A DNA stretch of 64,000 nucleotides from Hyperoplus lanceolatus (taxonomy: Eukaryota > Chordata > Actinopteri > Uranoscopiformes > Ammodytidae): the NCBI GenBank assembly GCA_026929865.2, contig CM049402.1:29728501-29792500 (forward strand), written 5' to 3'. Within the stretch, counting starts at the first letter, position 1, and every line of letters begins with the position of its first letter. This document shows, piece by piece, positions 51,681 to 64,000 of the stretch. Position numbers and translations under genes: made by a program. Below the pieces are notes generated by a model. It was not told the DNA's origin. It did not search any database and saw only the letters and a list, made by a program, of their open reading frames with translations.

Positions 51681-53618
51681 TACCGTAAAAAACATTCTCT
51701 GACCTGTTGCTTTTACTGTATTTGATGGCTCCAAATGTGGGTGTGTCAGAAAAGGGAACATTTTATGAGGTATATTCTAATTGCTGAATAGACAAACATT
51801 CCTCACATGAATGTTGGATCCCTGGAACACTGAACATTTCCTGAGAAGTTACTGTTTCAATGTTGTAGTTTTATGGCAGCAGGGCCCACAGTTTTGTTTA
51901 CACACATATTCTAGTCTTGTTTGGTTCCAGGTGCCTCAAAATAATTCAGATTGTATTCATGATATAATATTTCGATACTAAGAATTTCTTGTAGATTTTT
52001 TTGTAAGCTAACTGCAAGCTCTTCAAATGTAAACAAATCCCCCTCCCCAGAAGCTGCATAGTGCATCTTTAACATGTGACAAAGAGTGGAATAAGAGGAG
52101 AACATGAGCTCATTTTATTCTTAAAGGGCATCACAACTGTACAGTACATCAGCTCACACATACATATTGTCTCGAGTCGTACACAGAAGAATAGAAAAAT
52201 ATAGATTGAAAATGACAACAGTTTTTTCTAAACAAGCATCCATTCTTCTAACTAATTTTTATTGATGTTTTGACAAAATCGTCAATAGGCGAAAATATCC
52301 TGTACAAAGTAACTGTAGGTGTCTCTTTTTTTTCTCTGCAGTACATCAAACTCATTGAGTTGTGATATAGAAAACACAATTGTGTCTGCTTGTAACCTAA
52401 GTCTTAGTCTGTCGAGTGTATTCACTCAACGTTGTATTTCATCTTTATCGTCGACATTTCGACTCTATTCTTGAAGTGCATGATGAAAAAAATTATAATT
52501 CTCCTAATTATTATTTTTTCTCACCAAGGACCCTAATAGTCTTCTGTAGATTTGCAGCCATTATGCCTGTCATCCAGTGATACTCAGGAAGCTTTTGGCT
52601 GGCAGTGTACTATACCAGATAGAAGGTTAGATACAGTAAATTGTATTTGGCAGGGAGGGACACACACTGTCTCAGCACTGAGTGGCACCGGTGTGACATC
52701 ATCACTCATGCTTTAACGTGTCAGACGAGCCCTTATTCAAAATACCAATTAATAGACTTTTTTTTTTTCAAGCAAAGAGGGGTGAACATGGTTTGGTACA
52801 TTTCACTACACTAATGTGTTTGTGTTGACATCCTGAGATGAGAGCATGCATCATTTGAACTTCCACAACACTCATCGTGGTGGCTGGAAAGGCCTGTCCC
52901 CTCCTCCAAAAAGAAAATGTCCATTACTATGGAAGCCTAGAGTGGCCATGGCCATTTATTTTATTTTTTTTGTATTCTGTCATCTCGTGATAACGGGATA
53001 CTGGCATGGATACTGGCCTGCCTGCTCTTGGCTTCCATACATTACATCACATTAACACCACTACTAATCTCTACTTCATGTGCAAACATTTGGCAAACTT
53101 ATAACACAAATTTACTCCTGTACTACGCTATGAAAATAACATCAAATAAATGAACTTGTCGATAATTCTACTGTAACATACAAAAGCAGCCTAGACTAAT
53201 CTGCAAAAACAAAACGTCCACTCTATATTCCATCGCTGCTCTGAGCTTGTTCATGTACAAACAACTAAAGAAAATGGAATTGTTGGAATGCAATTTTTAA
53301 TTTCAGCTCGAATACTTTCAAATAGCAGCAGAACATTAACAGGAATAATGGTGATAATAGTCTTTTTTCTTCTTCTCTGGTTTGTATGTCAGTCATGTCC
53401 AATCCTCTCAAAGGCAGGGTGCAGTATGGGTAATACTGATGATGTCATCCCCACGTCACATTCTGATAGGCACAGACACCGAGGAGGGGGCAGCACAGAC
53501 CTGTCGAGTGAGACACATGGTAACAGATATACATATATTTTACACTTTGATATTTGGATGGTTTTGATATATGAATACTGTTAACTTACTTTTCTTGGGC
53601 CTGTAGCTTTAAGTCTGG
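51681..53618 (-). other. zdhhc2: Tail-to-tail region cnot7/zdhhc2, probable zdhhc2 3' UTR
   Basis: No coding exon is seen. Reading on the minus strand from the zdhhc2 stop (53619), the sequence stays AT-rich. AATAAA occurs at 52119-52114 (plus-strand tttatt), which would give a 3' UTR of about 1.5 kb and leave about 0.4 kb between the converging transcripts. Confidence 0.4.
52114..52119 (-). terminator. Candidate zdhhc2 polyadenylation signal
   Basis: Plus-strand TTTATT, read as AATAAA on the minus strand, about 1.5 kb downstream of the zdhhc2 stop codon and in the right orientation. Chosen by position only. Confidence 0.35.
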
Positions 53619-63435
<9,817 letters not shown>

Positions 63436-64000
63436 CTATGTAGGGCACAAACACAAACAACGACTGTGATTTACGGTGTTGAGGAAGCTACTGTGAAATC
63501 TTTACAGTACTTCACAACGGAATAAGTTGAACTACAGCAAACTTACCCTAGGAAGAAGAAATCTAGTTGGGCTAACTAAAGCAACTTAGAAAAAGTAGTT
63601 AAGAGATTGACAATGTACATGTGATATGAAATTATAATAACACATTATCAATAGAAAAGTCTCATGCCAGCAAAAAATGCCAATACGGTCGGTGCTGAAA
63701 CAAAAAAGTGCCAAGTAGTTCTTCCGATGTCACACATAAACAAAAAATACAAAAATTTTAATAACTGCCTAGCCACAGCTGGCCCATGTAATGTAAGCGA
63801 CAAAAAGATGACTAGTCAAATCCCACAAATAAAGAGCTACAGTGGTCCATTTGAGTCGTAACAAATGCACAAATTACTCTTGCAAAATTAATTGTATACT
63901 TACATTTGTCATAACAGATTAAAATGATTTCTGAACCTGTCAGTGTCTGTAAAACAGTGGTGTTGAATACTGTGAAGATTCATCTCAGTAGGCAGCTAAG
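63436..64000. other. Right-edge zdhhc2 intron
   Basis: AT-rich sequence upstream of the first visible zdhhc2 exon. No coding segment matching TM1-TM2 of ZDHHC2 is visible, so those exons must lie beyond the window. Confidence 0.5.

Overview
The window is vertebrate, almost certainly teleost (probably percomorph) nuclear DNA. It has split genes with GT-AG introns, dense CA/GT and tetranucleotide microsatellites, many TIR-type DNA transposon relics and a CR1/L2-type LINE. No prokaryotic, plasmid or organellar features are visible.

Four protein-coding genes could be assembled exon by exon. (1) slc7a2 (cationic amino acid transporter CAT-2), minus strand, coding exons 15045 down to 6735. It has both mutually exclusive exons (CAT-2A and CAT-2B types), but the exons for the C-terminal ~150 residues were not found. 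(2) mtmr7 (myotubularin-related lipid phosphatase), plus strand, 14 coding exons from 22344 to 41884, complete at 653 aa. (3) cnot7 (CCR4-NOT deadenylase CAF1), plus strand, 6 coding exons 45778-49832, complete at 286 aa. (4) zdhhc2 (DHHC palmitoyltransferase), minus strand, 9 coding exons from 63435 down to 53619; the N-terminal exons lie beyond the right edge. Order and orientation match the human 8p22 block ZDHHC2-CNOT7-VPS37A-MTMR7-SLC7A2, except that VPS37A is not present between mtmr7 and cnot7.

Layout: 1-6.7 kb holds abutting and nested TIR elements, a degraded LINE fragment and no recognised exon. 6.7-16.9 kb is slc7a2. 16.9-22.3 kb is the divergent slc7a2/mtmr7 intergenic region. 22.3-43.7 kb is mtmr7 with its 3' UTR, including a 5.3-kb hAT-in-hAT nest in intron 7. 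45.0-51.7 kb is cnot7. 52.1-64.0 kb is zdhhc2, carrying a 2.8-kb broken LINE in one intron.

The genes are unrelated in pathway (arginine uptake, phosphoinositide turnover, mRNA deadenylation, protein S-acylation). They are an ancient syntenic block, not an operon or pathway cluster. I found no novel defence, mobile or biosynthetic system. The notable observations are architectural: GT repeats acting as 3' splice-site tracts at several exons, a GC-AG intron, a tandem-duplicated decoy exon in cnot7, the missing vps37a, palindromic junctions between abutting transposons, and nested hAT elements with exact 8-bp target duplications.
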